Below, piece by piece: positions 8,855 through 19,010 of a DNA stretch of 64,000 bases. Origin of the DNA: Variovorax sp. CF313 (GTDB taxonomy: Bacteria > Pseudomonadota > Gammaproteobacteria > Burkholderiales > Burkholderiaceae_C); NCBI RefSeq assembly GCF_000282635.1, contig NZ_AKIW01000020.1, forward strand, positions 143,879 to 207,878. The letters run 5' to 3'. Under the pieces are notes generated by a model that ran no database searches, was not told where the DNA came from, and saw nothing but the letters and a program-made list of their open reading frames with translations. Made by a program: the position numbers and the translations under genes. Each line of letters begins with the position of its first letter. Position 1 is the stretch's first letter.

Positions 8855-9952
8855 ATGGCTACGCCTTCTTCTCCCGAAATCACTGCTGCGCCTTCCGCAA
8901 TCACGCTCGCCGTGGATTGCATGGGGGGCGACCATGGGCCGCGCGTCACGCTCGCGGCCTGCCGCGCATTTCTCGAGCGGCACAGCGAGGCCTCGTTGCT
9001 GCTGGTCGGTGCGCCGGCCGCGCTGGCGGGATTTGCCGCGCATCCGCGTGCCCGCATCGTCGCTGCCAGCGAAGTGGTGGGCATGGACGACCCGATTGAA
9101 ATCGCCCTGCGCAAGAAGAAAGACTCTTCGATGCGCGTGGCAATCCAGCAGGTAAAGGACGGCGCTGCCCAGGCAGCGGTCTCGGCCGGCAACACCGGTG
9201 CCTTGATGGCAATTGCCCGCTATCTGCTCAAGACGCTGGAAGGCATCGACCGCCCGGCCATCGCGCCACAGTTGCCGAACGCGAAGGGCGGGGCGACAAC
9301 GGTGCTCGACCTGGGCGCAAATGTCGATTGCGATGCTGAGGACCTGCTTCAGTTCGCGGTGCTCGGTTCGGCGCTGGTCTCGGCGTTGACCGGTAACGAG
9401 GCGCCTTCGGTCGGCTTGCTCAACATTGGCGAAGAAGCCATCAAGGGCAGCGAAACCATCAAAAAAGCAAGCCAACTGCTGCGTACGGCTGCCAATTCCA
9501 AGGATCTGAACTTCTACGGCAACGTGGAAGGCAACGATATCTTCAAGGGCACCACCGATATCGTCGTTTGCGACGGGTTCGTCGGAAACGTGGCTTTGAA
9601 GGCCAGCGAAGGCGTGGCCTCCATGATTGGCGAGTTCATTCGAGTCGAGTTTTCGCGAAGCGTTTTCACGAAACTTGCTGCAATTGTTGCCTATCCGGTC
9701 CTAAAAGCATTTAAAACTCGCCTGGATCATCGGCGGTACAATGGTGCAGCGCTGCTGGGCCTGCGTGGCCTGGTTTTCAAGAGCCATGGCTCGGCTGACG
9801 AAGTGGCTTTCGGCCATGCGCTGGATCGCGCTTATGATGCCGCTCGCAACAACCTGCTCGATCGCGTGCGGGCCCGCATCGCCCACGCCGCGCCTTTGCT
9901 CGCGCGGCAGGACCCGGCGGCGCCGGTCGACGCGACGGCCCTTCACGTTTGA
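8855..9952 (+). CDS. plsX: Phosphate acyltransferase PlsX
   Basis: Converts acyl-ACP to acyl-phosphate, the first step of phosphatidic-acid synthesis with PlsY. The 365-residue protein contains [11 protein letters not shown] near residue 22, [19 protein letters not shown] and [13 protein letters not shown], all PlsX hallmarks, with a C-terminal [12 protein letters not shown]. The start is ATG 8855, directly after the terminator U-tract with no ribosome-binding sequence, so initiation is probably weak or depends on read-through. The gene ends in an ATGA overlap with fabH. Confidence 0.95.
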   Translation: MATPSSPEITAAPSAITLAVDCMGGDHGPRVTLAACRAFLERHSEASLLLVGAPAALAGFAAHPRARIVAASEVVGMDDPIEIALRKKKDSSMRVAIQQVKDGAAQAAVSAGNTGALMAIARYLLKTLEGIDRPAIAPQLPNAKGGATTVLDLGANVDCDAEDLLQFAVLGSALVSALTGNEAPSVGLLNIGEEAIKGSETIKKASQLLRTAANSKDLNFYGNVEGNDIFKGTTDIVVCDGFVGNVALKASEGVASMIGEFIRVEFSRSVFTKLAAIVAYPVLKAFKTRLDHRRYNGAALLGLRGLVFKSHGSADEVAFGHALDRAYDAARNNLLDRVRARIAHAAPLLARQDPAAPVDATALHV

Positions 9953-10932
9953 TGACCCCTCCTTACTCACGCATTACCGGCACCGGCAGCTACCTGCCTC
10001 CACGCCGCGTGACCAATGACGATCTCGCCAAGGATCTGGCGACGCGCGGCATCGAAACCTCCGACCAATGGATTGTCGAACGCACCGGCATCCATGCGCG
10101 GCACTTCGCCGCGCCGGACGTCACGAGCAGCGACCTTGGTTTCGAAGCGGCCCGGCACGCCCTGGAAGCCGCCGGCCGCAAGGCCAGCGACGTCGACCTG
10201 ATCATCGTCGCGACCTCGACCCCCGACATGGTGTTCCCGTCGTCGGCCGCCATCCTGCAGAACAAGCTCGGCATTGCCGGCTGCCCGGCATTCGACGTCC
10301 AGGCGGTCTGCAGCGGCTTCGTCTATGCGCTCACCGTTGCCGACGCGATGATCCGCACCGGCTCCGCGCGCTGCGCACTGGTGGTGGGCGCCGAAGTGTT
10401 CTCCCGCATCCTCGACTTCAATGACCGCACCACCTGCGTGCTGTTCGGCGACGGCGCGGGCGCGGTGGTGCTCGAAGCCAGTCAAGAGCCCGGCATCCTG
10501 GCCAGCGACCTGCATGCGGACGGAAAGCACGTCGGCATTCTTTGCGTGCCGGGCCACGTGTCCGGCGGCAACGTGCTGGGCACGCCGCTGCTGCACATGG
10601 ATGGCCAGGCCGTCTTCAAGCTCGCAGTGCGCGTGCTCGAGGAAGCTGCGCGCACCACGCTGGCCAAGGCCGGCAAGACCGATGCCGATATCGACTGGCT
10701 CATCCCGCACCAGGCCAACATCCGCATCATGGAAGGTACGGCGAAGAAGCTGAAGCTTCCGCGCGAGAGATTGATCGTCACGGTGAACGAGCACGGCAAC
10801 ACCTCCGCTGCATCGATTCCGCTGGCGCTCGATGAGGGCGTGCGCTCCGGCAAGGTGAAAAAGGGCCAGACACTCATGCTCGAGGGCGTGGGCGGCGGCT
10901 TCACCTGGGGCGCGGTGCTGTTGAATCTGTAG
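9952..10932 (+). CDS. fabH: 3-oxoacyl-ACP synthase III (KAS III)
   Basis: Condenses acetyl-CoA with malonyl-ACP to start fatty-acid synthesis. The protein has 326 residues. The catalytic triad is visible as C120 in DVQAVCSGF, His in [10 protein letters not shown] (about 253) and Asn in [10 protein letters not shown] (about 283). [13 protein letters not shown] closes the protein. The start ATG overlaps the plsX stop (ATGA), consistent with coupled translation of the plsX-fabH-fabD-fabG run. Confidence 0.96.
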   Translation: MTPPYSRITGTGSYLPPRRVTNDDLAKDLATRGIETSDQWIVERTGIHARHFAAPDVTSSDLGFEAARHALEAAGRKASDVDLIIVATSTPDMVFPSSAAILQNKLGIAGCPAFDVQAVCSGFVYALTVADAMIRTGSARCALVVGAEVFSRILDFNDRTTCVLFGDGAGAVVLEASQEPGILASDLHADGKHVGILCVPGHVSGGNVLGTPLLHMDGQAVFKLAVRVLEEAARTTLAKAGKTDADIDWLIPHQANIRIMEGTAKKLKLPRERLIVTVNEHGNTSAASIPLALDEGVRSGKVKKGQTLMLEGVGGGFTWGAVLLNL

Positions 10933-10985
10933 TGCGTTGCAGCGCCCGGAAGAGGGTGCTGCGATGCAAGATGACGCTTGAAACA

Positions 10986-11939
10986 ATGAAATCCTTTGCT
11001 TTTGTCTTTCCGGGTCAGGGCTCGCAGGCCGTCGGCATGCTCGACGCCTGGGGCGATCATCCGGCTGTGGCCGAAACGCTTCGCGAAGCTTCCGAAGCGC
11101 TCGGCGAAGACATCGGTGCGTTGATCAAGAATGGTCCCAAGGAAGAGCTGGCGCTCACCACCAACACCCAGCCCGTGATGCTGGTTGCCGGCGTGGCCGC
11201 GTGGCGTGCCTGGCTGGCAGAGGGAGGCGCGACGCCTTCCGCCGTGGCCGGCCATTCGCTTGGCGAGTATTCCGCGCTGGTGGCTTCGGGCGTGCTCACG
11301 CTCGCGCAGGCTGCGCCGCTGGTGCGTTTTCGCGCGCAGGCGATGCAGCAGGCGGTGCCTGTCGGTGTCGGCGCAATGGCTGCGGTGCTTGGCATGGAGT
11401 CGGGCAAGGTAGTGGCCGGGTGTGCGGAAGCCACGGCCAGTTTTGGCGCCGGCAGTGCGGAAATCGTCGAGGCGGTGAATTTCAACGACCCGATGCAGAC
11501 CGTGATCGCCGGCAGCAAGGCCGCGGTCGACAAGGCCTGCGAACTGCTCAAGGCCAACGGCGCCAAGCGCGCGCTGCTGCTGCCGGTTTCGGCTCCGTTC
11601 CATTCGAGCCTCATGAAACCCGCGGCGCAAGCATTGCGCGAGAAGCTGGCTTCCATTGAACTGGCCGCGCCACAGATTCCCGTGCTGAACAATATCGACG
11701 TTGCCGTTGAAACCGATGCCAACCGCATTCGCGACGCCCTGGTGCGGCAGGCTGCCGGCCCGGTGCGCTGGGTCGAGAGCGTGCAGGCCTTGAAACTGCG
11801 CGGTATAGCCGCCATCATCGAATGCGGTCCCGGCAAGGTGCTGGCCGGGATGGTGAAGCGCATCGCCCCCGATCTGGAAGCCGCGTCGGTGTACGACCCG
11901 GCCACGCTCGCGGACACCCGACAATCGCTCGCCGGCTGA
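10986..11939 (+). CDS. fabD: Malonyl-CoA:ACP transacylase
   Basis: Transfers malonyl from CoA to ACP. The start at 10986 gives a 317-residue protein opening MKSFAFVFPGQGSQAVGML, matching E. coli FabD; an alternative in-frame ATG at 10971 adds five residues. The nucleophile S91 is in GHSLGEYSALVASG, and the conserved SAPFHSSLMKPA carries the partner histidine. It is 53 nt after fabH and 26 nt before fabG, in the same operon. Confidence 0.95.
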   Translation: MKSFAFVFPGQGSQAVGMLDAWGDHPAVAETLREASEALGEDIGALIKNGPKEELALTTNTQPVMLVAGVAAWRAWLAEGGATPSAVAGHSLGEYSALVASGVLTLAQAAPLVRFRAQAMQQAVPVGVGAMAAVLGMESGKVVAGCAEATASFGAGSAEIVEAVNFNDPMQTVIAGSKAAVDKACELLKANGAKRALLLPVSAPFHSSLMKPAAQALREKLASIELAAPQIPVLNNIDVAVETDANRIRDALVRQAAGPVRWVESVQALKLRGIAAIIECGPGKVLAGMVKRIAPDLEAASVYDPATLADTRQSLAG

Positions 11940-11965
11940 ACCGGCAAGGCCCCGACACTTTTTCT

Positions 11966-13047
<1,082 letters not shown>

Positions 13048-13146
13048 TAGGCCAGCTGACAACACTGCAACTGCGGCCGGCGGCTTTTACTTGAACCGCT
13101 CGCGCCGACAGGCAACTGTTCAGCGCTTCCAGAAAGGTTTGCCGGC

Positions 13147-14391
13147 ATGACCAAACGCCGCGTCGTCGTGACCGGACTCGGTTGCATCGCTCCTGTCGGA
13201 AACACCGCAACCGAATCCTGGGCCAACCTGTTGGCCGGGAAGTCGGGTATTGCGAACATCACCGCATTCGATGCAAGCGCCTTCGCCTGCAAGTTCGCCG
13301 GTGAGGTCAAAGGTTTCGACATCACCCAATACATCTCGGAGAAAGAAGCGCGTCATATGGACCGCTTCATTCATCTGGGACTCGCCGCCGCCATCCAGGC
13401 GGTGCAGGACAGCGGACTGCCGACCGGCGAAGCGCTGTCCTATGAAAAAGCCGTGCGCATCGGCTGCAACATCGGCTCCGGCATCGGCGGTCTGCCGATG
13501 ATCGAAGAAACGCACGGCGAATACGCGAATCGCGGCCCGCGCCGCATCTCGCCGTTCTTCGTGCCGGCGTCGATCATCAACATGATCTCGGGCCACGTCT
13601 CGATCAAGTACGGCTTCAAGGGCCCGAACATTGCTGTCGTCACGGCCTGTACCACCGGCCTGCATGCCATTGGCACGTCGGCACGCATGATCGAGTACGG
13701 CGATGCCGACGTGATGATCGCGGGCGGTGCGGAATCGACCATTTCCCCGCTCGGCATCGGCGGCTTCACCGCGCCTCGCGCATTGAGCACGCGCAACGAC
13801 GATCCCGCCACGGCCTCGCGCCCGTGGGACAAGGACCGCGATGGTTTCGTGCTGGGCGAGGGCGCCGGCGTGCTGGTGCTTGAAGAGTACGAACACGCCA
13901 AGGCGCGCGGCGCCAAGATCTATGCCGAAGTCGCGGGCTTCGGCCTGACGGGCGACGCGTACCACATGACCGCGCCGGACGTCGACGGCCCGCGCCGCTC
14001 GATGGCCATGGCGCTGGCCAATGCCGGCGTCAATGCCGACCAGGTGCAGTACCTCAACGCGCACGGCACCTCGACGCAGATCGGCGACCTCAACGAGACC
14101 AACGCGGTCAAGCTGGCATTCGGCGATCACGCGAAGAAGCTCGTCGTGAATTCGACCAAGTCCATGACCGGCCACCTGCTGGGCGGCGCGGGTGGCATCG
14201 AATCGGTGTTCACGGTGATGGCGCTGCACGAGCAGAAGAGCCCGCCGACCATCAACATCTTCAACCAGGATCCGGAGTGCGATCTCGACTACTGCGCCAA
14301 CGAGGCGCGCGATCTGAAGATCGATGTCGCGGTCAAGAACAACTTCGGCTTCGGCGGCACCAACGGCACGCTGGTGTTCAAGCGCGCTTGA
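13147..14391 (+). CDS. fabF: 3-oxoacyl-ACP synthase II (KAS II)
   Basis: Elongating condensing enzyme, 414 residues, which extends acyl-ACP and in many bacteria controls temperature-dependent unsaturation. The active-site residues are C168 in VVTACTTGLHAIG, the first His in LNAHGTSTQIGD and the second in KSMTGHLLGGAGG. A GGTTT loop appears as NNFGFGGTNGTLVF at the C-terminus. It follows acpP by 99 nt. The stop lies 16 nt before the YgfX-like gene. Confidence 0.96.
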   Translation: MTKRRVVVTGLGCIAPVGNTATESWANLLAGKSGIANITAFDASAFACKFAGEVKGFDITQYISEKEARHMDRFIHLGLAAAIQAVQDSGLPTGEALSYEKAVRIGCNIGSGIGGLPMIEETHGEYANRGPRRISPFFVPASIINMISGHVSIKYGFKGPNIAVVTACTTGLHAIGTSARMIEYGDADVMIAGGAESTISPLGIGGFTAPRALSTRNDDPATASRPWDKDRDGFVLGEGAGVLVLEEYEHAKARGAKIYAEVAGFGLTGDAYHMTAPDVDGPRRSMAMALANAGVNADQVQYLNAHGTSTQIGDLNETNAVKLAFGDHAKKLVVNSTKSMTGHLLGGAGGIESVFTVMALHEQKSPPTINIFNQDPECDLDYCANEARDLKIDVAVKNNFGFGGTNGTLVFKRA

Positions 14392-14407
14392 GCAGCATTG
14401 CTCTTTC

Positions 14408-14890
14408 ATGCACAGCGCGCCGTCGGTGACCTATCCGGTGGGGCGCTCGCGTGGCGCAACCCGGATTCTCGTTGTTCTCTGGGCCCTGGGCGCTTGCTGT
14501 GCGGGCGCATCCTGCTATCTCTTCGATAGCGTCGGATGGCGCCAGCTGCTGCTGGTTTTCAGTGTCGTGTTCGCGGGCGTCGCTGCGGGCTTCGGCTTGC
14601 GGCGCGATGGCGCGGGCGTGCTGCATTTCGACGGCCTCCATTGGTCGCTGACGGGAGCCCCTGCCTCCCGCACCGTGCATGCCGCCCGGGCATTTGCAGC
14701 GCTCGATTTCCAGTCGCTGATGCTGGTCGGCCTCACCGAGCCGGGCCGCGCCAGGCGCTGGCTCTGGATCGAGCAGAGGGCCATGCCGGAGCGCTGGCGC
14801 GACGTGCGCCGCGCGATCTATGCGCGCGCCCCGTCCGCGGCATCTGCGGGCGATCCCTGGCGCGCGACGGCGCCGGCAGACGCGCCCTGA
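14408..14890 (+). CDS. YgfX/CptA-like inner-membrane protein
   Basis: A 160-residue protein not named with certainty. Two adjacent membrane helices (about 18-36 and 44-60) form a hairpin with a short loop CYLFDSVGW. A soluble tail has LHWSLTG and a C-terminal LWIEQRAMPERWRDVRRAIY, which lines up with the LWL-x-ADSM-x-EWRDLRR end of E. coli YgfX (CptA). E. coli YgfX sits beside sdhE and affects cell division and succinate dehydrogenase assembly; here sdhE is 35 kb away. The two genes flanking it are fabF (16 nt) and rpoE (10 nt). Family membership is inferred from topology and the C-terminal motif. Confidence 0.55.
   Translation: MHSAPSVTYPVGRSRGATRILVVLWALGACCAGASCYLFDSVGWRQLLLVFSVVFAGVAAGFGLRRDGAGVLHFDGLHWSLTGAPASRTVHAARAFAALDFQSLMLVGLTEPGRARRWLWIEQRAMPERWRDVRRAIYARAPSAASAGDPWRATAPADAP
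14514..14530. repeat. GCTATC-loop-GATAGC hairpin repeat, copy 2, inside a gene
   Basis: GCTATC-TCTTC-GATAGC is a perfect 6-bp stem with a 5-nt loop, the same length as the elements at 1779-1797 and 33322-33338. It lies in frame in the YgfX-like gene and encodes CYLFDS between the two membrane helices. Confidence 0.45.
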
Positions 14891-14900
14891 ACTCCCGTCG

Positions 14901-15575
14901 ATGACCACTTCCGTGCCTCCCGTGCCGCCGGAATCCGGCCTGACCGATGTGCCCGCCGCGGCGCCGCGTCCGGGCGAGGTCGATTTCCAACTGGTCCAGC
15001 GTACCGTCGCGGGTGACCAGAAGGCATTCGAACTGCTGGTCATCAAATACCAGCGTCGCATCGAGCGGCTGATCGGGCGGATGGTGCGCGACGTCGACCT
15101 GATCGAGGACATCGCGCAGGAAACCTTCATTCGTGCCTACCGCGCGTTGCATCAGTTCCGCGGCGAGGCGCAGTTCTACACCTGGCTCTACCGGATCGCC
15201 GTCAACACCGCCAAGAAGGCGCTGGTGGACATGAAGCGCGATCCAACCATTTCCGAGGCTGCCCTGAGGCCTTCTTCTGAGGACGACGATGAAACTTACC
15301 GTCCCGGAAACGAACCAACCACCGACGAAACCCCCGAATCGGTCATGGCGGCGAACGAAATCGCCGGTGCCGTCGAGGCAGCCATGGAAGCACTCCCTGT
15401 CGAGCTGCGCCAGGCGGTCACGCTGCGTGAAATCGAGGGCATGAGTTACGAAGAGATTGCCGAGGTCATGGATTGCCCCATCGGTACGGTGCGTTCGCGT
15501 ATTTTCCGGGCGCGCGAGGCCATTTCGGCCAGGGTCAAGCCACTGCTGGACAACCAGTCCGGCAAGCGTTGGTAA
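14901..15575 (+). CDS. rpoE: RNA polymerase sigma factor RpoE (AlgU)
   Basis: ECF sigma factor of the envelope-stress response, 224 residues. Region 2 is seen as YQRRIERLIGRMVRD and DIAQETFIRAYRALHQFRGEAQFYTWLYRIAVNTA, and region 4 as LPVELRQAVTLREIEGMSYEEIAEVMDCPIGTVRSRIFRAREAI, matching E. coli RpoE closely. A 30-residue Pro-rich N-terminal extension precedes region 2. Release from RseA after membrane damage would activate it. It is followed 17 nt later by rseA. ATG 14901 fits the start of homology; a longer reading overlaps the previous gene. Confidence 0.95.
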   Translation: MTTSVPPVPPESGLTDVPAAAPRPGEVDFQLVQRTVAGDQKAFELLVIKYQRRIERLIGRMVRDVDLIEDIAQETFIRAYRALHQFRGEAQFYTWLYRIAVNTAKKALVDMKRDPTISEAALRPSSEDDDETYRPGNEPTTDETPESVMAANEIAGAVEAAMEALPVELRQAVTLREIEGMSYEEIAEVMDCPIGTVRSRIFRAREAISARVKPLLDNQSGKRW

Positions 15576-15592
15576 GTAAGCAGGTGAATGAA

Positions 15593-16267
15593 ATGAATCA
15601 GACGATGACGGTTCGGGAACAGGTGTCCGCACTTGCGGATGGTCATTTGCAGGGCGAGGCGTTCGCGCAAGCGATCCAAGCAATCTGCGCCGATGGCGAG
15701 GCGCGGGCGGCATGGCAGGCCTTCCACGTCGCGGGCGACGTGCTGCGTTCGGGTTCGCATTCGCCGTGCAGCGACACCTCCACATTCTTGGCGCGCTTCC
15801 AACAGCGATTGGCGGCGGAGCCCGTGATGGTCGCCCCTGCGTCGACGCCGGTCGCCGCATCGGTGGCACAGCCTGTGCAGCGCAGGGCGGAAGCGGCCAA
15901 CGAGCCGGTGTTCCGCTGGAAGCTGGTGGCCGGCGCTGCGTCGCTGATGGCCGTGGCCGCCATCAGTTGGACCCTGGTCGGCAACGGCACCGCGGTTCCG
16001 CAGGGAGGCGCGCAGCTGGCGTCGGTCCCGCAGCAACAGCAGCCGGCGGTGAATTCGGTGCTGGCGGCAGCAGCGATCAACAGCCCGCAGCCCGCCGGCA
16101 GCGTGCTGACCCCGACGCGCGTGCTCGTGGGCAATGGCAATCCTCAAGTCATGTTGCGCGATCCGCGGCTCGACCAACTGCTCGAGGCGCATCAGCAGGC
16201 CGGCGGCGCATCGCAAATGCCTTCCGGTTTCCTGCGCAATGCCACTTTCGAGGGACCGACGCGCTGA
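15593..16267 (+). CDS. rseA: Anti-sigma-E factor RseA (MucA)
   Basis: Single-span inner-membrane protein that holds RpoE inactive. The N-terminal cytoplasmic domain (REQVSALADGHLQGEAF, about 8-25) matches RseA_N. One membrane segment occurs near 120-140 (KLVAGAASLMAVAAISWTLVG), followed by a Gln/Pro/Ala-rich periplasmic domain of about 80 residues. Position after rpoE and before rseB is diagnostic. The protein has 224 residues, close to E. coli RseA (216). Periplasmic proteolysis by a DegS-like protease followed by RseP would be expected; those genes are not in the window. Confidence 0.9.
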   Translation: MNQTMTVREQVSALADGHLQGEAFAQAIQAICADGEARAAWQAFHVAGDVLRSGSHSPCSDTSTFLARFQQRLAAEPVMVAPASTPVAASVAQPVQRRAEAANEPVFRWKLVAGAASLMAVAAISWTLVGNGTAVPQGGAQLASVPQQQQPAVNSVLAAAAINSPQPAGSVLTPTRVLVGNGNPQVMLRDPRLDQLLEAHQQAGGASQMPSGFLRNATFEGPTR

Positions 16268-16296
16268 GCGCGCGCAACTCCTACCCGCCGCCCGCA

Positions 16297-17379
16297 ATGA
16301 CCGTTCAGATGCCGATCTCCGCACGCGCCTGCGTGCTTGTGTTTGCCGCTTTCTGCCTTGCGCAGGCTGCCACCGCGCAGACCCGCTCGGGCGCTGCAAA
16401 TGCGAAGAGTGCGGCCACCGCACAGACGGACGAGCCGCCGGCCATGGGCGTGACCGAGTGGCTGCAGCGCATGCACGCGGGGGCCCGGCAGCGCAACTAT
16501 GTGGGCACCTTCGTGGTGTCGGCGCCGGGCGGCGATCTGTCGAGCGCGCGCATCTGGCATGTGCGCGACGGCGAGCACCAGATCGAACGCATCGAAGCCT
16601 TGTCGGGGCCGCAGCGCTCGACCTTCCGGCGCAACCGCAATGTCATGACCTTCCTGCCGGAAGCAAAAGTTGTGAAGGTCGAGAAGCGCGAGAACCTCGA
16701 TCTCTTCCCGAACCTGCCGGACCAGCCCGATTCATCGATCGGCGATTTCTACGACGTGCGCGCGATCGGCAAGGACCGCGTGGCCGGTTTCGACGCCGAC
16801 GTGGTGCAGTTGGTGCCGCACGACGGGCTGCGCTTCGGCTATCGCATCTGGAGCGAGCGCCGCTCGGGACTGGTGGTGAAGCTGCAGACCGTCGACAGCG
16901 AATCCCGCGTGGTGGAGCAATCGGCCTTCTCCGAACTGCAGCTCGACGCGCCGGTGAAGGCGCAGGCGCTCTCGCAGATGATGTCCAACACCTCGGGCTA
17001 CCGCGTCGAGAAGCTGGAGCTCGAGCGCAGCAACGCGCAGGACGAAGGCTGGATGCTGCGAACACCCGTGGCCGGATTCAAGCCCCGAAGCTTCTTCCGC
17101 CGTCCGACAGCAGGCAGCGAAGGCAGCGGCGGCAAGCCGAAGCAGGACGCGGCCACGGTCCAGTGGACCTTCTCCGATGGCCTGGCCTCGGTGTCGCTCT
17201 TCATCGAGCGCTACGACGCGGCGCGCGCGCCCCGCGACGGCGTGCTGACCATCGGCGCGACCAATGCCATCCGCCGGCGTCTGCCCGAACCGGCCGGCGA
17301 CTGGTGGCTGACCGCGGTCGGCGAGGTGCCGCAGCAGACGCTCAATGCATTCGCCCAAAGCCTCGCGCGTACGCGCTGA
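16297..17379 (+). CDS. rseB: Sigma-E regulatory protein RseB (MucB)
   Basis: Periplasmic 360-residue protein that binds RseA and shields it from proteolysis, releasing it on sensing mislocalised lipoprotein or LPS. The signal peptide is CVLVFAAFCLAQAATAQT, cleaved near residue 27. The MucB/RseB N-terminal domain (LQRMHAGARQRNYVGTFVVS, about 54-73) and the C-terminal domain (VSLFIERYD) are clear. ATG 16297 was chosen; another Met four codons in would also keep the signal peptide. It is flanked by rseA and mucD in the usual order. Confidence 0.92.
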   Translation: MTVQMPISARACVLVFAAFCLAQAATAQTRSGAANAKSAATAQTDEPPAMGVTEWLQRMHAGARQRNYVGTFVVSAPGGDLSSARIWHVRDGEHQIERIEALSGPQRSTFRRNRNVMTFLPEAKVVKVEKRENLDLFPNLPDQPDSSIGDFYDVRAIGKDRVAGFDADVVQLVPHDGLRFGYRIWSERRSGLVVKLQTVDSESRVVEQSAFSELQLDAPVKAQALSQMMSNTSGYRVEKLELERSNAQDEGWMLRTPVAGFKPRSFFRRPTAGSEGSGGKPKQDAATVQWTFSDGLASVSLFIERYDAARAPRDGVLTIGATNAIRRRLPEPAGDWWLTAVGEVPQQTLNAFAQSLARTR

Positions 17380-17473
17380 CGGGCCGCACAAGCGCCAATT
17401 GCGCTGAACCAAGCGGACGATGCAGACTCACAGCACTTGTTTTCAGCCGCTCTGTTCTTTTGAAAGAAAGCCG

Positions 17474-18955
17474 ATGATCTTCAAAGTCGAGGGACACAAG
17501 TTTCGTTCCTGCCTGCTGGCTCTTGCGCTCGCAGTGACAGCTGGCGCCACATTCCTGCCGGTCGAGCCGGCCCATGCGCAGACGCGCACACTGCCCGATT
17601 TCACCGACCTGGTCGATCAGGTGGGCCCCTCCGTGGTCAACATCCGCACCGTCGAGAAGGTCGCACAGCGCGGCAGCAACGGCGAGATGGACGAGGAAAT
17701 GCAGGAGTTCTTCCGCCGCTTCTTCGGCCAGCCGCTGCCCGGCACACCGCGCTCGACCCCGCGGCCGAACCGGCCGCAGCAGCCGCAGGAAGAGGAGCGT
17801 CCGCGCGGCGTCGGCTCCGGTTTCATCCTCACGGCCGACGGCTACGTGATGACCAATGCGCACGTGGTCGAGGACGCCTCCGAAGTGCTGGTCACGCTGA
17901 CCGACAAGCGCGAGTTCAAGGCCAAGATCATCGGCGCCGACAAGCGCACCGACGTCGCGGTCGTCAAGATCGAGGCCGCGGGCCTGCCCGCGGTGAAGAT
18001 CGGCGACATCTCCAAGCTGCGTGTCGGCGAATGGGTGATGGCCATCGGCTCGCCCTTCGGCCTCGAGAACACCGTCACCGCCGGCATCGTGAGCGCCAAG
18101 CAGCGCGACACCGGCGAATACCTGCCGTTCATCCAGACCGACGTGGCCATCAACCCCGGCAACTCGGGTGGCCCGCTGATCAACATGCGCGGCGAAGTGG
18201 TCGGCATCAACAGCCAGATCTACTCGCGCTCGGGCGGTTTCATGGGTATCTCGTTCTCGATCCCGATCGACGAGGCGATCCGCGTGAGCGAGCAGCTGCG
18301 CACGTCGGGGCGCGTTTCGCGCGGCCGCATCGGCGTGCAGATCGACCAGGTGACCAAGGACGTGGCCGAAGCCATCGGCCTGGGCAAGGCGCAGGGTGCA
18401 CTGGTGCGCGGCGTCGAAGCCGGTTCGCCGGGCGAGAAGGCCGGCGTGGAGCCGGGCGACGTCATCACCAAGTTCGACGGCAAGGCCATCGAGAAGCCGA
18501 GCGACCTGCCGCGCCTGGTGGGCAACACCAAGCCGGGCACCAAGAGCACGCTCACGGTGTTTCGCCGCGGTGCTTCGCGCGAGCTCAACGTGACCATTGC
18601 CGAGATCGAGCCCGACAAGCCCGGCAAGCGCGCGAGCGACCGCGACGAGCCGGCACCGAAGCCGTCGGCATCCGCTGCCCTCAAGTCGCTCGGCCTGGCC
18701 GTGAGCGATCTCACCGATGCGCAGAAGAAAGAACTCAAGCTGAAGGGCGGCGTGAAGGTCGATGCCGCCAACGACGCCGCGGCTCGTGCGGGCCTGCGCG
18801 AAGGCGACGTCATCCTGGCGGTGGCGAATGTCGAGGTTTCGAGTGTGCGCGAATTCGAGTCGGCCGTCGGCAAGGCCGACAAGAGCAAGCCGCTCAGTGT
18901 GCTGTTCCGTCGCGGCGACTGGGCGCAGTACGCTCTGATTCGTCCCGCACGCTGA
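17474..18955 (+). CDS. mucD: DegP/MucD-type periplasmic serine protease
   Basis: HtrA-family protease-chaperone, 493 residues from ATG 17474 (an upstream Met at 17420 is possible). The signal peptide ends at PAHAQT near residue 36. The catalytic triad is H130 (TNAHVVED), D160 (DKRTDVAVVKI) and S231 (NPGNSGGPL). Two PDZ domains follow (about 285-375 and 400-490). A Pro-rich segment (RPNRPQQPQEEE) lies in the LA loop. It is part of the rpoE-rseA-rseB-mucD module and probably removes misfolded envelope proteins. A strong terminator follows. Confidence 0.94.
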   Translation: MIFKVEGHKFRSCLLALALAVTAGATFLPVEPAHAQTRTLPDFTDLVDQVGPSVVNIRTVEKVAQRGSNGEMDEEMQEFFRRFFGQPLPGTPRSTPRPNRPQQPQEEERPRGVGSGFILTADGYVMTNAHVVEDASEVLVTLTDKREFKAKIIGADKRTDVAVVKIEAAGLPAVKIGDISKLRVGEWVMAIGSPFGLENTVTAGIVSAKQRDTGEYLPFIQTDVAINPGNSGGPLINMRGEVVGINSQIYSRSGGFMGISFSIPIDEAIRVSEQLRTSGRVSRGRIGVQIDQVTKDVAEAIGLGKAQGALVRGVEAGSPGEKAGVEPGDVITKFDGKAIEKPSDLPRLVGNTKPGTKSTLTVFRRGASRELNVTIAEIEPDKPGKRASDRDEPAPKPSASAALKSLGLAVSDLTDAQKKELKLKGGVKVDAANDAAARAGLREGDVILAVANVEVSSVREFESAVGKADKSKPLSVLFRRGDWAQYALIRPAR

Positions 18956-18973
18956 TCCGGCGTTGGCGTCAAG

Positions 18974-19010
18974 TGGCCCCACCCGGCAGTCGGGTTTGGG
19001 GCCATTTTTT
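18974..19010 (+). terminator. Intrinsic terminator after mucD
   Basis: TGGCCCC-ACCCG pairs with CGGGT-TT-GGGGCCA (18974-18985 with 18991-19004), followed by T6. It lies 18 nt after the mucD stop and ends the long fab-rpoE transcription block. Confidence 0.9.
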
